A stretch of 64,000 nt of DNA from Nematostella vectensis (lineage: Eukaryota; Cnidaria; Anthozoa; Actiniaria; Edwardsiidae): NCBI RefSeq assembly GCF_932526225.1, contig NC_064044.1, positions 1,743,001 to 1,807,000 of the forward strand, read 5' to 3'. Numbering within the stretch: the stretch's first letter is position 1; the number at the start of each line of letters is the position of its first letter. The notes below the pieces were generated by a model, which had not been told where the DNA came from, did not search any database, and saw only the letters and a program-made list of their open reading frames with translations. Of this stretch, positions 22,874-37,800 are shown one piece after another. Position numbers and translations under genes: made by a program.

Positions 22874-25800
22874 TTGACTACTAACGCAGCGACCCGGGTT
22901 CGATTCCCGCTGATAGCCTATTTTTTTTCTTTATTTTTTTTTTAAATATCGATACTTAATTATACTGTTCTTGATGTGTCATGACATAAAAAGAAGGTAT
23001 AGGGACATTTTTATGTACTCTCAGCATATTTGATGTGCTCATGCTTTGTTTAGGATCCTGTACATATTTTATGCACACAAGAACTAACTAGATTCCTTGA
23101 ATAACTTGATTAAGTAGATTCTAACATAGAGCATAGCGCTCGATAGATTGATATACCTTTTTTTCCGAGTATACTGTTTTATTTTTCCTAATGTTACTTT
23201 TTGGAATTTACATTCGGAAAAAAAATTATCGATTGTAACCTTTTGGAGGTTACACTCGTAAAACAAATTCCCGAATGTAACCCTGAAGCTTTTCCCGAAT
23301 GTAACCTCCAGTCCGATGGTGACTTTGCTTGGGATAGTTTACGATACTAATAGTATTAAAAGTAATTTTCATTACAATTCCCTTCAGCAATGCCACGTTA
23401 GTCTTTCGTTGCGGGCACTTGACTACTAACGCAGCGACCCGGGTTCGATTCCCGCTGATAGCCTATTTTTTTTCTTTATTTTTTTTTTTAAATATCGATA
23501 CTTAATTATACTGTTCTTGCTGTGTCATGACATAAAAAGAAGGTATAGGGACATTTTTATGTACTCTCAGCATCTTTGATGTGCTCATGCTTTGTTTAGG
23601 ATCCTGTACATATTTTATGCACACAAGAACTAACTAGATTCCTTGGATAACTTGATTAAGTAGATTCTAACATAGATCATAGCGCTCGATAGATTGATAT
23701 ACCTTTTTTTTCGAGTATACTGTTTTATTTTTCCTAATGTTACTTTTTGGAATTTACATTCGGAAAAAAAATTATCGATTGTAACCTTTTGGAGGTTACA
23801 CTCGTAAAACAAATTCCCGAATGTAACCCTGAAGCTTTTCCCGAATGTAACCTCCAGTCCGATGGTGACTTTGCTTGGGATAGTTTACGATACCAATAGT
23901 ATTAAAAGTAATTTTCATTACAATTCCCTTCAGCAATGCCACGTTAGTCTTTCGTTGCGGGCACTTGACTACTAACGCAGCTACCCGGTTTCGATTCCCG
24001 CTGATAGCGTATTTTTTTTTCTTTATTTTTTTTTTAATATCGATACTTAATTATACTGTTCTTGGTGTGTCATGACATAAAAAGAAGGTATAGGGACATT
24101 TTTATGTACTCTTAGCATCTTTGATGTGCTCATGCTTTGTTCAGGATCCTGTACATATTTTATGCACACAAGAACTAACTAGATTCCTTGGATAACTTGA
24201 TTAAGTAGATTCTAACATAGAGCATAGCGCTTGATAGATTGATATACCTTTTTTTCTGAGTATTCTGTTTTATTTTTCCTAATGTTACTTTTTGGAATTT
24301 ACATTCGGAAAAAAAACTATCGATTGTAACATCTTGGAGGTTACACTCGTAACACAAATTCCCGAATGTAACCCTGAAGCATTTCCCGAATGTAACCTCC
24401 AGTCCGATGGTGACTTTGCTTGGGATAGTTTACGATACCAATAGTATTAAAAGTAATTTTCATTACAATTCCCTTCAGCAATGCCACGTTAGTCTTTCGT
24501 TGCGGGCACTTGACTACTAACGCAGCTACCCGGGTTCGATTCCCCCTGATGGCTATTTTTTTTTTTTTTTTTTTTAAATATCGATACTTAATTATACTGT
24601 TCTTGGTGTGTCATGACATAAAAAGAAGGTATAGTTACATTTTTTTGTACTCTCAGCATCTTTGATGTGCTCATGCTTTGTTCAGGATCCTGTACATATT
24701 TTATGCACACAAGAACTAACTAGATTCCTTGGATAACTTGATTAAGTAGATTCTAACATAGAGCATAGCGCTCGATAGATTGATATACCTTTTTTTCCGA
24801 GTATACTGTTTTATTTTTCCTAATGTTACTTTTTGGAATTTACATTCGGAAAAAAAATTATCGATTGTAACCTTTTGGAGGTTACACTCGTAAAACAAAT
24901 TCCCGAATGTAACCCTGAAGCTTTTCCCGAATGTAACCTCCAGTCCGATGGTGACTTTGCTTGGGATAGTTTACGATACTAGTAGTATTAAAAGTAATTT
25001 TCATTACAATTCCCTTCAGCAATGCCACGTTAGTCTTTCGTTGCGGGCATTTGACTACTAACGCAGCGACCCGGGTTCGATTCCCGCTGATAGCCTATTT
25101 TTTTTCTTTATTTTTTTTTTTAAATATCGATACTTAATTATACTGTTCTTGCTGTGTCATGACATAAAAAGAAGGTATAGGGACATTTTTATGTACTCTC
25201 AGCATCTTTGATGTGCTCATGCTTTGTTCAGGATCCTGTACATATTTTATGCACACAAGAACTAACTAGATTCCTTGGATAACTTGATTAAGTAGATTCT
25301 AACATAGATCATAGCGCTCGATAGATTGATATACCTTTTTTTTCGAGTATACTGTTTTATTTTTCCTAATGTTACTTTTTGGAATTTACATTCGGAAAAA
25401 AAATTATCGATTGTAACCTTTTGGAGGTTACACTCGTAAAACAAATTCCCGAATGTAACCCTGAAGCTTTTCCCGAATGTAACCTCCAGTCCGATGGTGA
25501 CTTTGCTTGGGATAGTTTACGATACCAATAGTATTAAAAGTAATTTTCATTACAATTCCCTTCAGCAATGCCACGTTAGTCTTTCGTTGCGGGCACTTGA
25601 CTACTAACGCAGCTACCCGGTTTCGATTCCCGCTGATAGCGTATTTTTTTTTTCTTTATTTTTTTTATAATATCGATACTTAATTATACTGTTCTTGGTG
25701 TGTCATGACATAAAAAGAAGGTATAGGGACATTTTTATGTACTCTTAGCATCTTTGATGTGCTCATGCTTTGTTCAGGATCCTGTACATATTTTATGCAC

Positions 25801-28800
25801 ACAAGAACTAACTAGATTCCTTGGATAACTTGATTTAGTAGATTCTAACATAGAGCATAGCGCTTGATAGATTGATATACCTTTTTTTCTGAGTATTCTG
25901 TTTTATTTTTCCTAATGTTACTTTTTGGAATTTACATTCGGAAAAAAAATTATCGATTGTAACCTTTTGGAGGTTACACTCGTAACACAAATTCCCGAAT
26001 GTAACCCTGAAGCATTTCCCGAATGTAACCTCCAGTCCGATGGTGACTTTGCTTGGGATAGTTTACGATACCAATAGTATTAAAAGTAATTTTCATTACA
26101 ATTCCCTTCAGCAATGCCACGTTAGTCTTTCGTTGCGGGCACTTGACTACTAACGCAGCTACCCGGGTTCGATTCCCCCTGATGGCCTATTTTTTTTTTT
26201 TTTTTTTTTAAATATCGATACTTAATTATACTGTTCTTGGTGTGTCATGACATAAAAAGAAGGTATAGGGACATTTTTATGTACTCTCAGCATCTTTGAT
26301 GTGCTCATGCTTTGTTCAGGATCCTGTACATATTTTATGCACACAAGAACTAACTAGATTCCTTGGATAACTTTATTAAGTAGATTCTAACATAGAGCAT
26401 AGCGCTCGATAGATTGATATACCTTTTTTTCCGAGTATACTGTTTTATTTTTCCTAATGTTACTTTTTGGAATTTACATTCGGAAAAACAATTATCGATT
26501 GTAACCTTTTGGAGGTTACACTCGTAAAACAAATTCCCGAATGTAACCCTGAAGCATTTCCCGAATGTAACCTCCAATCCGATGGTGACTTTGCTTGGGA
26601 TAGTTTACGATACCAATAGTATTAAAAGTAATTTTCATTACAATTCCCTTCAGCAATGCCACGTTAGTCTTTCGTTGCGGGCACTTGACTACTAACGCAG
26701 CTACCCGGGTTCGATTCCCGCTCATAGCCTATTTTTTTTTCTTTATTTTTTTTTAAATATCGATACTTAATTATACTGTTCTCGGTGTGTCATGACATAA
26801 AAAGAAGGTATAGGGACATTTTTATGTGCTCTCAGCATCTTTGATGTGCTCATGCTTTGTTCAGGATACTGTACATATTTTATGCACACAAGAACTAACT
26901 AGATTCCTTGGATAACTTGATTAAGTAGATTCTAACATAGAGCATAGCGCTCGATAGATTGATATACCTTTTTTTCCGAGTATACTGTTTTATTTTTCCT
27001 AATGTTACTTTTTGGAATTTACATTCGGAAAAAAAATTATCGATTGTAACCTTTTGCAGGTTACACTCGTAAAACAAATTCCCGAATGTAACCCTGAAGC
27101 TTTTCCCGAATGTAACCTCCAGTCCGATGGTGACTTTGCTTGGGATAGTTTACGATACCAATAGTATTAAAAGTAATTTTCATTACAATTCCCTTCAGCA
27201 ATGCTACGTTAGTCTTTCGTTGCGGGCACTTGACTACTAACGCAGCGACCCGGGTTCGATTCCCGCTGATAGCCTATTTTTTTTCTTTATTTTTTTTTAA
27301 ATATCGATACTTGATTATACTGTTCTTGGTGTGTCATGACATAAAAAGAAGGTATAGGGACATTTTTATGTACTCTCAGCATCTTTGATGTGCTCACGCT
27401 TTCTTCAGGATCCTGTACATATTTTATGCACACAAGAACTAACTAGATTCCTTGGATAACTTGATTAAGTAGATTCTAACATAGAGCATAGCGCTCGATA
27501 GATTTATATACCTTTATTTCCGAGTATACTGTTTTATTTTTCCTAATGTTACTTTTTGGAATTTACATTCGGAAAAAAAATTATCGATTGTAACCTTTTG
27601 GAGGTTACACTCGTAAAACAAATTCCCGAATATAACCCTGAAGCTTTTCCCGAATGTAACCTCCAGTCCGATGGTGACTTTGCTTGGGATAGTTTACGAT
27701 ACCAATAGTATTAAAAGTAATTTTCATTACAATTCCCTTCAGCAATGCCACGTTAGTCTTTCGTTGCGGGCACTTGACTACTAACGCAGCGGCCCGGGTT
27801 CGATTCCCGCTGATAGCCTACTTTTTTTTCTTTATTCTTTTTTTTAAATATCGATACTTAATTATACTGTTCTTGGTGTGTCATGACATAAAAAGAAGGT
27901 ATAGGGACATTTTTATGTACTCTTAGCATCTTTGATGTGCTCATGCTTTGTTCAGGATCCTGTACATATTTTATGCACACAAGAACTAACTAGATTCCTT
28001 GGATAACTTGATTAAGTAGATTCTAACATAGAGCATAGCGCTCGATAGATTGATATACCTTTTTTTCCGAGTATACTGTTTTATTTTTCCTAATGTTACT
28101 TTTTGGAATTTACATTCGGAAAAAAAATTATCGATTGTAACCTTTCGGAGGTTACACTCGTAACACAAATTCCCGAATGTAACCCTGAAGCATTTCCCGA
28201 ATGTAACCTCCAGTCCGATGGTGACTTTGCTTGGGATAGTTTACGATACCAATAGTATTAAAAGTAATTTTCATTACAATTCCCTTCAGCAATGCCACGT
28301 TAGTCTTTCGTTGCGGGCACTTGACTACTAACGCAGCGACCCGGTTTCTATTCCCGCTGATGGCCTATTTTTTTTTTTTTTTTTTTTTAAATATCGATAC
28401 TTAATTATACTGTTCTTGGTGTGTCATGACATAAAAAAGAAGGTATAGGGACATTTTTATGTACTCTCAGCATCTTTGATGTGCTCATGCTTTGTTCAGG
28501 ATCCTGTACATATTTTATGCACACAAGAACTAACTAGATTCCTTGGATAACTTGATTAAGTAGATTCTAACATAGACCATAGCGCTCGATAGATTGATAT
28601 ACCTTTTTTTCCGAGTATACTGTTTTATTTTTCCTAATGTTACTTTTTGGAATTTACATTCGGAAAAACAATTATCGATTGTAACCTTTTGGAGGTTACA
28701 CTCGTAAAACAAATTCCCGAATGTAACCCTGAAGCTTTTCCCGAATGTAACCTCCAGTCCGATGGCGACTTTGCTTGGGATAGTTTACGATACCAATAGT

Positions 28801-31800
28801 ATTAAAAGTAATTTTCATTAAAATTCCCTTCAGCAATGCCACGTTAGTCTTTCGTTGCGGGCACTTGACTACTAACGCAGCTACCCGGTTTCGATTCCCG
28901 CTGATAGCGTATTTTTTTTTTCTTTATTTTTTTTTTAATATCGATACTTAATTATACTGTTCTTGGTGTGTCATGACATAAAAAGAAGGTATAGGGACAT
29001 TTTTATGTACTCTTAGCATCTTTGATGTGCTCATGCTTTGTTCAGGATCCTGTACATATTTTATGCACACAAGAACTAACTAGATTCCTTGGATAACTTG
29101 ATTAAGTAGATTCTAACATAGAGCATAGCGCTTGATAGATTGATATACCTTTTTTTCTGAGTATACTGTTTTATTTTTCCTAATGTTACTTTTTGGAATT
29201 TACATTCGGAAAAAAAATTATCGATTGTAACCTTTTGGAGGTTACACTCGTAACACAAATTCCCGAATGTAACCCTGAAGCATTTCCCGAATGTAACCTC
29301 CAGTCCGATGGTGACTTTGCTTGGGATAGTTTACGATACCAATAGTATTAAAAGTAATTTTCATTACAATTCCCTTCAGCAATGCCACGTTAGTCTTTCG
29401 TTGCGGGCACTTGACTACTAACGCAGCTACCCGGGTTCGATTCCCCCTGATGGCCTATTTTTTTTTTTTTTAAAAATATCGATACTTAATTATACTGTTC
29501 TTGGTGTGTCATGACATAAAAAGAAGGTATAGTTACATTTTTATGTACTCTCAGCATCTTTGATGTGCTCATGCTTTTTTCAGGATCCTGTACATATTTT
29601 ATGCACACAAGAACTAACTAGATTCCTTGGATAACTTTATTAAGTAGATTCTAACATAGAGCATAGCGCTCGATAGATTGATATACCTTTTTTTCCGAGT
29701 ATACTGTTTTATTTTTCCTAATGTTACTTTTTGGAATTTACATTCGGAAAAACAATTATCGATTGTAACCTTTTGGAGGTTACACTCGTAAAACAAATTC
29801 CCGAATGTAACCCTGAAGCATTTCCCGAATGTAACCTCCAATCCGATGGTGACTTTGCTTGGGATAGTTTACGATACTAATAGTATTAAAAGTAATTTTC
29901 ATTACAATTCCCTTCAGCAATGCCACGTTAGTCTTTCGTTGCGGGCACTTGACTACTAACGCAGCGACCCGGGTTCGATTCCCGCTGATAGCCTATTTTT
30001 TTTCTTTATTTTTTTTTAAATATCGATACTTAATTATACTGTTCTTGGTGTGTCATGACATAAAAAGAAGGTATAGGGACATTTTTATGTACTCTCAGCA
30101 TCTTTGATGTGCTCACGCTTTCTTCAGGATCCTGTACATATTTTATGCACACAAGAACTAACTAGATTCCTTGGATAACTTGATTAAGTAGATTCTAACA
30201 TAGAGCATAGCGCTCGATAGATTTATATACCTTTATTTCCGAGTATACTGTTTTATTTTTCCTAATGTTACTTTTTGGAATTTACATTCGGAAAAAAAAT
30301 TATCGATTGTAACCTTTTGGAGGTTACACTCGTAAAACAAATTCCCGAATATAACCCTGAAGCTTTTCCCGAATGTAACCTCCAGTCCGATGGTGACTTT
30401 GCTTGGGATAGTTTACGATACCAATAGTATTAAAAGTAATTTTCATTACAATTCCCTTCAGCAATGCCACGTTAGTCTTTCGTTGCGGGCACTTGACTAC
30501 TAACGCAGCGGCCCGGGTTCGATTCCCGCTGATAGCCTACTTTTTTTTCTTTATTCTTTTTTTTAAATATCGATACTTAATTATACTGTTCTTTGTGTGT
30601 CATGACATAAAAAGAAGGTATAGGGACATTTTTATGTACTCTTAGCATCTTTGATGTGCTCATGCTTTGTTCAGGATCCTGTACATATTTTATGCACACA
30701 AGAACTAACTAGATTCCTTGGATAACTTGATTAAGTAGATTCTAACATAGAGCATAGCGCTCGATAGATTGATATACCTTTTTTTCCGAGTATACTGTTT
30801 TATTTTTCCTAATGTTACTTTTTGGAATTTACATTCGGAAAAAAAATTATCGATTGTAACCTTTCGGAGGTTACACTCGTAACACAAATTCCCGAATGTA
30901 ACCCTGAAGCATTTCCCGAATGTAACCTCCAGTCCGATGGTGACTTTGCTTGGGATAGTTTACGATACCAATAGTATTAAAAGTAATTTTCATTACAATT
31001 CCCTTCAGCAATGCCACGTTAGTCTTTCGTTGCGGGCACTTGACTACTAACGCAGCGACCCGGTTTCTATTCCCGCTGATGGCCTATTTTTTTTTTTTTT
31101 TTTTTTTAAATATCGATACTTAATTATACTGTTCTTGGTGTGTCATGACATAAAAAAGAAGGTATAGGGACATTTTTATGTACTCTCAGCATCTTTGATG
31201 TGCTCATGCTTTGTTCAGGATCCTGTACATATTTTATGCACACAAGAACTAACTAGATTCCTTGGATAACTTGATTAAGTAGATTCTAACATAGACCATA
31301 GCGCTCGATAGATTGATATACCTTTTTTTCCGAGTATACTGTTTTATTTTTCCTAATGTTACTTTTTGGAATTTACATTCGGAAAAACAATTATCGATTG
31401 TAACCTTTTGGAGGTTACACTCGTAAAACAAATTCCCGAATGTAACCCTGAAGCTTTTCCCGAATGTAACCTCCAGTCCGATGGCGACTTTGCTTGGGAT
31501 AGTTTACGATACCAATAGTATTAAAAGTAATTTTCATTAAAATTCCCTTCAGCAATGCCACGTTAGTCTTTCGTTGCGGGCACTTGACTACTAACGCAGC
31601 TACCCGGTTTCGATTCCCGCTGATAGCGTATTTTTTTTTTCTTTATTTTTTTTTTAATATCGATACTTAATTATACTGTTCTTGGTGTGTCATGACATAA
31701 AAAGAAGGTATAGGGACATTTTTATGTACTCTTAGCATCTTTGATGTGCTCATGCTTTGTTCAGGATCCTGTACATATTTTATGCACACAAGAACTAACT

Positions 31801-34800
31801 AGATTCCTTGGATAACTTGATTAAGTAGATTCTAACATAGAGCATAGCGCTTGATAGATTGATATACCTTTTTTTCTGAGTATACTGTTTTATTTTTCCT
31901 AATGTTACTTTTTGGAATTTACATTCGGAAAAAAAATTATCGATTGTAACCTTTTGGAGGTTACACTCGTAACACAAATTCCCGAATGTAACCCTGAAGC
32001 ATTTCCCGAATGTAACCTCCAGTCCGATGGTGACTTTGCTTGGGATAGTTTACGATACCAATAGTATTAAAAGTAATTTTCATTACAATTCCCTTCAGCA
32101 ATGCCACGTTAGTCTTTCGTTGCGGGCACTTGACTACTAACGCAGCTACCCGGGTTCGATTCCCCCTGATGGCCTATTTTTTTTTTTTTTTTAAATATCG
32201 ATACTTAATTATACTGTTCTTGGTGTGTCATGACATAAAAAGAAGGTATAGTTACATTTTTATGTACTCTCAGCATCTTTGATGTGCTCATGCTTTGTTC
32301 AGGATCCTGTACATATTTTATGCACACAAGAACTAACTAGATTCCTTGGATAACTTTATTAAGTAGATTCTAACATAGAGCATAGCGCTCGATAGATTGA
32401 TATACCTTTTTTTCCGAGTATACTGTTTTATTTTTCCTAATGTTACTTTTTGGAATTTACATTCGGAAAAACAATTATCGATTGTAACCTTTTGGAGGTT
32501 ACACTCGTAAAACAAATTCCCGAATGTAACCCTGAAGCATTTCCCGAATGTAACCTCCAATCCGATGGTGACTTTGCTTGGGATAGTTTACGATACCAAT
32601 AGTATTAAAAGTAATTTTCATTACAATTCCCTTCAGCAATGCCACGTTAGTCTTTCGTTGCGGGCACTTGACTACTAACGCAGCTACCCGGGTTCGATTC
32701 CCCCTGATGGCCTATTTTTTTTTTTTTTTTAAATATCGATACTTAATTATACTGTTCTTGGTGTGTCATGACATAAAAAGAAGGTATAGTTACATTTTTA
32801 TGTACTCTCAGCATCTTTGATGTGCTCATGCTTTGTTCAGGATCCTGTACATATTTTATGCACACAAGAACTAACTAGATTCCTTGGATAACTTTATTAA
32901 GTAGATTCTAACATAGAGCATAGCGCTCGATAGATTGATATACCTTTTTTTCCGAGTATACTGTTTTATTTTTCCTAATGTTACTTTTTGGAATTTACAT
33001 TCGGAAAAACAATTATCGATTGTAACCTTTTGGAGGTTACACTCGTAAAACAAATTCCCGAATGTAACCCTGAAGCATTTCCCGAATGTAACCTCCAATC
33101 CGATGGTGACTTTGCTTGGGATAGTTTACGATACCAATAGTATTAAAAGTAATTTTCATTACAATTCCCTTCAGCAATGCCACGTTAGTCTTTCGTTGCG
33201 GGCACTTGACTACTAACGCAGCTACCCGGGTTCGATTCCCGCTCATGGCCTATTTTTTTTTCTTTATTTTTTTTAAAATATCGATACTTAATTATACTGT
33301 TCTTGGTGTGTCATGACATAAAAAGAAGGTATAGGGACATTTTTATGTGCTCTCAGCATCTTTGATGTGCTCATGCTTTGTTCAGGATACTGTACATATT
33401 TTATGCACACAAGAACTAACTAGATTCCTTGGATAACTTGATTAAGTAGATTCTAACATAGAGCATAGCGCTAGCTAGATTGATATACCTTTTTTCCGAG
33501 TATACTGTTTTATTTTTTATAATGTTACTTTTTGGAATTTACATTCGGAAAAAAAAATATCTATTGTAACCTTTTGGAGGTTACACTCGTAAAACAAATT
33601 CCCGAATGTAACCCTGAAGCTTTTCCCGAATGTAACCTCCAGCCCGATGGTGACTTTGCATGGGATAGTTTACGATACCAATAGTATTAAAAGTAATTTT
33701 CATTACAATTCCCTTCAGCAATGCTACGTTAGTCTTTCGTTGCGGGCACTTGACTACTAACGCAGTTACCCGGGTTCGATTCCCGCTGATAGGCTATTTT
33801 TTTTTTTTTATTCTTTTTTTTTTTTTAAATATCGATACTTAATTATACTGTTCTTGGTGTGTCATGACATAAAAAGAAGGTATAGGGACATTTTTATGTA
33901 CTCTCAGCATCTTTGATGTGCTCATGCTTTGTTTAGGATCCTGTACATATTTTATGCACACAAGAACTAACTAGATTCCATGAATAACTTGATTAAGTAG
34001 ATTCTAACATAGAGCATAGCGCTCGATAGATTGATATACCTTTTTTTCCGAGTATACTGTTTTATTTTTCCTAATGTTACTTTTTGGAATTTACATTCGG
34101 AAAAAAAATTATCGATTGTAACCTTTTGGAGGTTACACTCGTAAAACAAATTCCCGAATGTAACCCTGAAGCTTTTCCCGAATGTAACCTCCAGTCCGAT
34201 GGTGACTTTGCTTGGGATAGTTTACGATACTAATAGTATTAAAAGTAATTTTCATTACAATTCCCTTCAGCAATGCCACGTTAGTCTTTCGTTGCGGGCA
34301 CTTGACTACTAACGCAGCGACCCGGGTTCGATTCCCGCTGATAGCCTATTTTTTTTCTTTATTTTTTTTTAAATATCGATACTTAATTATACTGTTCTTG
34401 GTGTGTCATGACATAAAAAGAAGGTATAGGGACATTTTTATGTACTCTCAGCATCTTTGATGTGCTCATGCTTTGTTCAGGATCCTGTACATATTTTATG
34501 CACACAAGAACTAACTAGATTCCTTGGATAACTTTATTAAGTAGATTCTAACATAGAGCATAGCGCTCGATAGATTGATATACCTTTTTTTCGAGTATAC
34601 TGTTTTATTTTTCCTAATGTTACTTTTTGGAATTTACATTCGGAAAAAAAATTATCGATTGTAACCTTTTGGAGGTTACACTCGTAAAACAAATTCCCGA
34701 ATGTAACCCTGAAGCTTTTCCCGAATGTAACCTCCAGTCCGATGGTGACTTTGCTTGGGATAGTTTACGATACTAATAGTATTAAAAGTAATTTTCATTA

Positions 34801-37800
34801 CAATTCCCTTCAGCAATGCCACGTTAGTCTTTCGTTGCGGGCACTTGACTACTAACGCAGCTACCCGGGTTCGATTCCCGCTGGTAGCCTATTTTTTTCT
34901 TTATTTTTTTTTTAAATATCGATACTTAATTATACTGTTCTTGGTGTGTCATGACATAAAAAGAAGGTATAGGGACATTTTTATGTACTCTCAGCATCTT
35001 TGATGTGCTCATGCTTTGTTCAGGATCCTGTACATATTTTATGCACACAAGAACTAACTAGATTCCTTGGATAACTTGATTAAGTAGATTCTAACATAGA
35101 TCATAGCGCTCGATAGATTGATATACCTTTTTTTTCGAGTATACTGTTTTATTTTTCCTAATGTTACTTTTTGGAATTTACATTCGGAAAAAAAATTATC
35201 GATTGTAACCTTTTGGAGGTTACACTCGTAAAACAAATTCCCGAATGTAACCCTGAAGCTTTTCCCGAATGTAACCTCCAGTCCGATGGTGACTTTGCTT
35301 GGGATAGTTTACGATACCAATAGTATTAAAAGTAATTTTCATTACAATTCCCTTCAGCAATGCCACGTTAGTCTTTCGATGCGGGCACTTGACTACTAAC
35401 GCAGCTACCCGGGTTCGATTCCCTCTGATAGCCTTTTTTTTTTCTTTATTTTTTTTTTTAAATATCGATACTTAATTATACTGTTCTTGGTGTGTCATGA
35501 CATAAAAAGAAGGTATAGGGACATTTTTATGTACTCTCAGCATCTTTGATGTGCTCATGCTTTGTTCAGGATCCTGTACATATTTTATGCACACAAGAAC
35601 TAACTAGATTCCTTGGATAACTTGATTAAGTAGATTCTAACATAGATCATAGCGCTCGATAGATTGATATACCTTTTTTTTCGAGTATACTGTTTTATTT
35701 TTCCTAATGTTACTTTTTGGAATTTACATTCGGAAAAAAAATTATCGATTGTAACCTTTTGGAGGTTACACTCGTAAAACAAATTCCCGAATGTAACCCT
35801 GAAGCTTTTCCCGAATGTAACCTCCAGTCCGATGGTGACTTTGCTTGGGATAGTTTACGATACCAATAGTATTAAAAGTAATTTTCATTACAATTCCCTT
35901 CAGCAATCCCACGTTAGTCTTTCGTTGCGGCAACTTGACTACTATCGCAGCGACCCGGGTTCGATTCCCGCTGATAGCCTATTTTTTTTCTTTATTTTTT
36001 TTTTAAAATATCGATACTTAATTATACTGTTCTTGGTGTGTCATGACATAAAAAGAAGGTATAGGGACATTTTTAAGTACTCTCAGCATCTTTGATGTGC
36101 TCATGCTTTGTTCAGGATCCTGTACATATTTTATGTACACAAGAACTAACTAGATTCCTTGGATAACTTGAATAAGTAGATTCTAACATAGAGCATAGCG
36201 CTCGATATATTGATATACCTTTTTTTCCGAGTATACTGTTTTATTTTTCCTAATGTTACTTATTGGAATTTACATTCGGAAAAAAAAAATCGATTGTAAC
36301 CGTTTGGAGGTTACACTCGTAAAACAAATTCCCGAATGTAACCATGAAGCTTTTCCCGAATGTAACCTCCAGCCCGATGGTGACTTTGCATGGGATAGTT
36401 TACGATACCAATAGTATTAAAAGTAATTTTCATTACAATTCCCTTCAGCAATGCTACGTTAGTCTTTCGTTGCGGGCACTTGACTACTAACGCAGTTACC
36501 CGGGTTCGATTCCCGCTGATAGGCTATTTTTTTTTCTTTATTCTTTTTTTTTTAAATATCGATACTTAATTATACTGTTCTTGGTGTGTCATGACATAAA
36601 AAGAAGGTATAGGGACATTTTTATGTACTCTCAGCATCTTTGATGTGCTCATGCTTTGTTCAGGATCCTGTACATATTTTATGCACACAAGAACTAACTA
36701 GATTCCTTGAATAACTTGATTAAGTAGATTCTAACATAGAGCATAGCGCTCGATAGATTGATATACCTTTTTTTCCGAGTATACTGTTTCATTTTTCCTA
36801 ATGTTACTTTTTGGAATTTACATTCGGAAAAAAAATTATCGATTGTAACCTTTTGGAGGTTACACTCGTAAAACAAATTCCCGAATGTAACCCTGAAGCT
36901 TTTCCCGAATGTAACCTCCAGTCCGATGGTGACTTTGCTTGGGATAGTTTACGATACTAATAGTATTAAAAGTAATTTTCATTACAATTCCCTTCAGCAA
37001 TGCCACGTTAGTCTTTCGTTGCGGGCACTTGACTACTAACGCAGCGACCCGGGTTCGATTCCCGCTGATAGCCTATTTTTTTTTCTTTATTTTTTTTTTA
37101 AATATCGATACTTAATTATACTGTTCTTGGTGTGTCATGACATAAAAAGAAGGTATAGGGACATTTTTATGTACTCTCAGCATCTTTGATGTGCTCATGC
37201 TTTGTTCAGGATCCTGTACATATTTTATGCACACAAGAACTAACTAGATTCCTTGGATAACTTGATTAAGTAGATTCTAACATAGAGCATAGCGCTCGAT
37301 AGATTGATATACCTTTTTTTTCGAGTATACTGTTTTATTTTTCCTAATGTTACTTTTTGGAATTTACATTCGGAAAAAAAATTATCGATTGTAACCTTTT
37401 GGAGGTTACACTCGTAAAACAAATTCCCGAATGTAACCCTGAAGCTTTTCCCGAATGTAACCTCCAGTCCGATGGTGACTTTGCTTGGGATAGTTTACGA
37501 TACCAATAGTATTAAAAGTAATTTTCATTACAATTCCCTTCAGCGATGCCACGTTAGTCTTTCGATGCGGGCACTTGACTACTAACGCAGCTACCCGGGT
37601 TCGATTCCCGCTGATAGCCTATTTTTTTTTCTTTATTATTTTTTTTTTAATTTCGATACATAATTATACTGTTCTTGGTGTGTCATTACATAAAAAGAAG
37701 GTATAGGGACATTTTTATGTACTCTCAGCATCTTTGATGTGCTCATGCTTAATTCAGGATCCTGTACATATTTTATGCACACAAGAACTAACTAGATTCC

